Shown: positions 60,906-64,000 of the stretch, piece by piece
How positions within the stretch are numbered: the first letter of the stretch is position 1
Layout: each line of letters begins with the position of its first letter
From: Zhengella sedimenti
Lineage (GTDB): Bacteria; Pseudomonadota; Alphaproteobacteria; Rhizobiales; Rhizobiaceae
DNA: 64,000 nt
NCBI RefSeq assembly: GCF_046506625.1
Contig: NZ_JBKFFP010000005.1
Coordinates: 1 to 64,000, forward strand
Direction of reading: 5' to 3'
The notes under the pieces: generated by a model
Databases searched by the model: none
What the model was told of the DNA's origin: nothing
Seen by the model: the letters and a program-made list of their open reading frames with translations, nothing else
Made by a program: the position numbers and the translations under genes

Positions 60906-61892
60906 TCACGCTTTGGCACCCGTTGCAGTGGTGAGGAAGGTTTCGATTTCGCTGAGACTGCGGTCGGCCTGCCCGGTGGCAAAGGCCTGGAAGACGTGAC
61001 ATCCGCCGGGCCAGATCGAGACCTGCGCCCGGTTGCCCGCTTCGCGCCAGCGCGCAGCCATCATGAGCGTGTCGTCGAGCAGCAGGTCGCGCGTGCCGCA
61101 GGTGAACAGGGCAGGCGGCAGCCCGGCCAGGTCGCCATGGAGCGGGGAGACCGAAGGCGACGTCCTGTCCGTGTCCTCCGGCAGGAACCGGGCGAGGAAC
61201 TGGTCGATGTCGCCGGTGTTCAGGACAAGCTTTTCCGTGCCCCAGTTGCGCACGCTCGGCGTGCCGGAAAGGTCGTAACAGCCGGCATTGAGATTGGCGG
61301 CAACAAACGGCGAAAGCCCGTGCCGGTCGCGCAGCCGCATGAGCGTCAGGACGGCGAGGTGCGCGCCGGCGCTTTCGCCGCCAATGGCCAGCACACCGGC
61401 GGGGAGATCATGGCCGCCGCCGGCAAGCCAGAGTGCCGCTGCCTCGCAGTCGTCCGGCCCGGCGGGGAAGGGCTGTTCCGGTGCAAGCCGGTAGTCCAGC
61501 GAGATGACGGTGAGACCGGTGGCCTCCGCAAGCCTCCGGTTTCGCGCGTCGTTCTCGCGCGCGCTTCCGAGGACCCAGCCGCCGCCGTGCAAATGCAGGT
61601 AGGTTCCGTGTGACCGTCCGCCCGACGGCCGGTGGAGCCGCGCCGGCATGGCACCTGCGGGTCCGGGAATGGTGATTGTCTGCGCTGCCGTGTCTTCCGC
61701 ACAGATCGGGAATGGGCCGCGCCCGTCGAGGCGCAATTGCCGCAGCACGGGCGGCGGAAACTGCCACATGTCCGGCGCCGCGCTGAGTCGCTCCACGATT
61801 TGTGCGTTCAGCGCGCGCGTTTCGGCGGGAACGCTGTCCGGGTCGAGAAGTGCGGCATCAAGACCGAGCGCCGCAAGGTATTCAGCGCTCAT
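60906..61892 (-). CDS. Alpha/beta hydrolase of the hormone-sensitive lipase family
   Basis: 328 residues. Oxyanion motif HGGGW (102-106), nucleophile Ser174 in GGESAGAHLA, acid in CGTRDLLLDD and His in GGCHVFQ. These enzymes cleave short- to medium-chain carboxylic esters. The start overlaps the upstream membrane protein stop by four bases (ATGA). The frame extending to 63635 is antisense-like shadow and was cut. Confidence 0.93.
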   Translation of the reverse strand: MSAEYLAALGLDAALLDPDSVPAETRALNAQIVERLSAAPDMWQFPPPVLRQLRLDGRGPFPICAEDTAAQTITIPGPAGAMPARLHRPSGGRSHGTYLHLHGGGWVLGSARENDARNRRLAEATGLTVISLDYRLAPEQPFPAGPDDCEAAALWLAGGGHDLPAGVLAIGGESAGAHLAVLTLMRLRDRHGLSPFVAANLNAGCYDLSGTPSVRNWGTEKLVLNTGDIDQFLARFLPEDTDRTSPSVSPLHGDLAGLPPALFTCGTRDLLLDDTLMMAARWREAGNRAQVSIWPGGCHVFQAFATGQADRSLSEIETFLTTATGAKA

Positions 61893-63808
61893 TGCGCAAT
61901 CTCCTCCGTCTGTCGTCTTGTCCCGTCGCGGACCATCAGCGAGCCCAGGACAAGGGTGCAAAGATTCGCGACGGCGCCGAGCAGCACCGCATCGGGCAAG
62001 CGCATGGCGGCAAGCCATTCGATGCTCGTGGTATCGCTCAGCACCGCGTCCGGGAATGCCATGAGCGCGCGTGCCGCCAGCACCAGCGCGGGGACCATGG
62101 CCCCGGCAAACATCGCCGCCATTACGGGCGCGGCATGCAGCTTTTTCCGCCAGCCCATAGCCAGGAAGGGAATTGCCAATGCCGAAATCGTCAGGCTGCC
62201 GGGCCAGATCGCGTGGTCGAACGGCCGCACGCCCCCGTTCGTGCCGAGCCATGCCGCGCCGGCGCCGGCTGCCAGCATCCCGGCGCGCGCCATCGCCAGA
62301 CGCCGCGAAGCCGGACGGGGCGACCGTCCGGCCCGGGGGACGGCCCCGCCTTCCGCCATGAGCCTGCCGATGGCCGCCAGCATGGCGGCCGCCGTTCCCG
62401 CCGACGCCAGGACCACGGCCAGCAGGATGGCCGGCCACATCACCGCCGGCATCCCGAAGGCGGCAGCGGGAAGCAGGAAGGCGGTCACGGGATTGAGCCG
62501 GATGTCGGCGGCCGTCAGCACATGGTCCGCTGCGCCGCAGGCGGCCCGGACGCTGCCGGGACTCGTGGCGGGCACGCCGCAGATGTCCACGAAACCCGCC
62601 AGGGCGTTCATGCCGTCCCTGAACAGCCAGCCGGCTTCCTCGCCGATCAGTCCGGCCGGAATGTCGGTCAGAGATCCGCCGGCGATCATGCCGGCGGTGC
62701 GGGCATTGACAACCAGCGCCATGACGGCAAGGAGCACGAGGCCGGCCGCCAGGAGCGGCACGGATCTCCGGCGGCCTTGGCGCTTCCCGCCGTTGGCTGC
62801 CGGCAGCAGCAGGGCAAGAACCATCCCGGTCAGCACCATGGTGGCGAACAGCGCCAGACCCGCGGACCAGCCGGATGCCGGCTCGATGCCCCACTCCCAG
62901 GTGGAAACGGCCAGGGGCAGGACAGGGAGGCCGCCCTGCACGACCCCTGTTTCCGGCACGCCCGCGAAGAACTCCGCCCAGGTCAGGTCTCCCGCCGCAT
63001 GGGTCAGGACAGCCAGCGGCGCGGCCAGCCCGATGAAAACGATCGCGAAGGAAAAGGGCAGGCTGCGCGACGCGCTGCTGAACCCGCCGGTCCAGGCGCC
63101 GGCCAGCCCGATCCCGGCGGCAACCAGCCAGTGTGCGGGCGCCATTGCGGGAAAAAGGACGTCCAGCATCAACACAAGGATCCGGAACTGGGCGGCCAGC
63201 ACGCCGAGCGCCAGCAGTGCCAGGAACAGGCCGGCCACCAGCCGGACCTGCCGGTTGCCGGTCGCGCGCGACAACTGCCAGGCAGGGCTCCCGACCGGGC
63301 TTCCTTCCGTGCCCGGTGGTGCAATGAATCCGTGCAATCCGATACCCGTCGCCACTCCGGCGACCAGGATCAGGCCCAGGGCGGGATCGCTGACCGCAAG
63401 CCGGGAGGCGAGGAACATCATTCCGCCCGTGATGACGGCGCCCGCCAGGCCGGCGGCATCGTGGACAAGACCGCCTTGCAGCCCTTTGCCGGCGAAACTG
63501 CCCGTCTGCATCGTGCCGGAAAGCAGGCCGAGCAGCAGGAACGGCGCGAGGGCGCCGGCGATGACGAACCACTGGATGATGGCGGCCGGCACGCCGAGCC
63601 GTTCCAGGATCATCCCGGCGACGAGGACGCCGCAATAGCCGGCCGCGAGGATGCCTGTCAGGACGGGCGCCGGAATGTCGCTTTCACTGGATTGCAAGGT
63701 GGTCTGTCCTGCCGTCTTTCCATCGCTCGTGCTGCCGGCACGGGTCAATTGGTCCTCCGCCCATCTGCCCCCGATGCGCGGATTGCGAAAACTTCGCCTT
63801 GAAAACAA
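61889..63808 (-). CDS. Large polytopic membrane protein of unknown function (possible divergent solute:sodium symporter-like)
   Basis: 639 residues with about fourteen or more hydrophobic helices, Gly/Ala-rich, and a soluble N-terminus of about 45 residues. Helix patterns such as IIQWFVIAGALAPFLLLG and ALGLILVAGVATGIGLHGF vaguely resemble sodium:solute symporters, and such symporters are often beside NarL-type response regulators as here, but I see no diagnostic sodium-site motif. It is coupled to the hydrolase gene and divergent from the response regulator. Confidence 0.6.
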   Translation of the reverse strand: MFSRRSFRNPRIGGRWAEDQLTRAGSTSDGKTAGQTTLQSSESDIPAPVLTGILAAGYCGVLVAGMILERLGVPAAIIQWFVIAGALAPFLLLGLLSGTMQTGSFAGKGLQGGLVHDAAGLAGAVITGGMMFLASRLAVSDPALGLILVAGVATGIGLHGFIAPPGTEGSPVGSPAWQLSRATGNRQVRLVAGLFLALLALGVLAAQFRILVLMLDVLFPAMAPAHWLVAAGIGLAGAWTGGFSSASRSLPFSFAIVFIGLAAPLAVLTHAAGDLTWAEFFAGVPETGVVQGGLPVLPLAVSTWEWGIEPASGWSAGLALFATMVLTGMVLALLLPAANGGKRQGRRRSVPLLAAGLVLLAVMALVVNARTAGMIAGGSLTDIPAGLIGEEAGWLFRDGMNALAGFVDICGVPATSPGSVRAACGAADHVLTAADIRLNPVTAFLLPAAAFGMPAVMWPAILLAVVLASAGTAAAMLAAIGRLMAEGGAVPRAGRSPRPASRRLAMARAGMLAAGAGAAWLGTNGGVRPFDHAIWPGSLTISALAIPFLAMGWRKKLHAAPVMAAMFAGAMVPALVLAARALMAFPDAVLSDTTSIEWLAAMRLPDAVLLGAVANLCTLVLGSLMVRDGTRRQTEEIAQ

Positions 63809-63826
63809 CTCGTAACATCGGATAAT
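63799..63826 (+). promoter_or_regulatory. Promoter of the response regulator gene
   Basis: TTGAAA (63799-63804), 16-base spacer, GATAAT (63821-63826), about 60 bases before the GTG start. Confidence 0.6.
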
Positions 63827-63886
63827 TCAAACGCAAGCATCGCGCACGCGTTTGCCGTGTGCGTCTGCCGCGTCGGGGAGGGTGAT

Positions 63887-64000
63887 GTGACGGCTGGAAC
63901 GAAATTTCTCGTGGCGGACGATCACCCGTTGTTTCGCGGCGCACTCAAACAGGCCATCGGCGGCGCGGCCGGGGACATCGAGATCGTCGAGGCAGGGGAT
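63887..64000 (+). CDS. NarL/FixJ-type response regulator (3' truncated by window)
   Basis: The first 38 codons, from GTG 63887 behind GGGGAGGG, read TAGTKFLVADDHPLFRGAL and on to EIVEAGD, the start of a receiver domain with the acidic pair DDHP typical of NarL/AgmR-like regulators. The phospho-acceptor Asp and DNA-binding domain lie outside the window. Divergent from the membrane protein/hydrolase genes. Confidence 0.85.
   Translation, partial: MTAGTKFLVADDHPLFRGALKQAIGGAAGDIEIVEAGD

Noticed and set aside
61892..63635. Upstream part of a 909-codon minus-strand frame and overlapping plus-strand frames of over 600 codons
   Set aside because: Out of frame with the polytopic membrane protein, whose hydrophobic helices make biological sense; the shadows are Arg/Pro/Gly-rich.
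1..64000. CRISPR array, insertion sequence or rRNA operon
   Set aside because: No regularly spaced repeats, transposase motifs with terminal repeats, or rRNA sequence were seen.

Overview
The window is chromosomal DNA from a G+C-rich alphaproteobacterium, most likely of the order Hyphomicrobiales (Rhizobiales). The evidence is a GcrA cell-cycle regulator, a PodJ-type polar coiled-coil/Sel1/peptidoglycan-binding protein, a SAM-II riboswitch ahead of metZ, a class I lysyl-tRNA synthetase, a TSUP/TIGR02186 pair and the order gcrA-argD-argF-hslO-apaG...metZ...dcd. Nearly all of it is ordinary, densely packed chromosome. Because the sequence is G+C-rich, very long open frames lie antisense to real genes and were discarded.

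Layout. 1-4.8 kb: C-terminus of a large Ig-repeat adhesin, a TolC-family lipoprotein, a membrane-anchored protein and a TPR-methyltransferase. 4.8-10.3 kb: DEXH helicase plus PdeM, DUF3429 protein, TIGR02186 protein and a TauE/SafE exporter. 10.4-14.2 kb: PodJ-like protein. 14.5-22.4 kb: a MerR-type regulator and a beta-oxidation operon (two acyl-CoA dehydrogenases, thiolase, FadJ-like multienzyme, thioesterase); two matching palindromes tie regulator and operon together. 22.5-30 kb: isomerase, S24 regulator, nuclease-like protein, PHA-system protein, LysRS, TerB-like protein, desaturase, orphan solute-binding protein and a LuxR solo. 30-35.7 kb: a GT2 glycosyltransferase, PPK2, PhoR, PhoU and GcrA. 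36-43.5 kb: arginine, methionine and nucleotide metabolism genes.

43.6-54.9 kb is the accessory part. A leftward glycan operon (GT2, methyltransferase, GtrA fused to a membrane glycosyltransferase) is followed by a strikingly AT-rich four-gene cassette (47.5-50.9 kb): a DltA-like amino-acid adenylation enzyme, an acyl carrier protein, a GNAT acetyltransferase and a WcbI-like protein. It looks horizontally acquired and may attach an amino-acid-derived acyl group to a surface glycan or lipid. A homopolymer C9 tract sits in its upstream region. Next comes tRNA-Gly(CCC), whose 3' half is partly duplicated 3.66 kb further on. The two copies bracket a small island with an HTH regulator, an outer-membrane barrel and a secreted NylB-like serine hydrolase.

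54.9-64 kb returns to core genes: DUF6460, HDAC-like deacetylase, MATE exporter, pyrD, DUF952, a double-hotdog thioesterase, then an HSL-type hydrolase coupled to an unrecognised polytopic membrane protein, divergent from a response regulator cut by the window end. Family names rest on motif recognition by eye; no database search was run.
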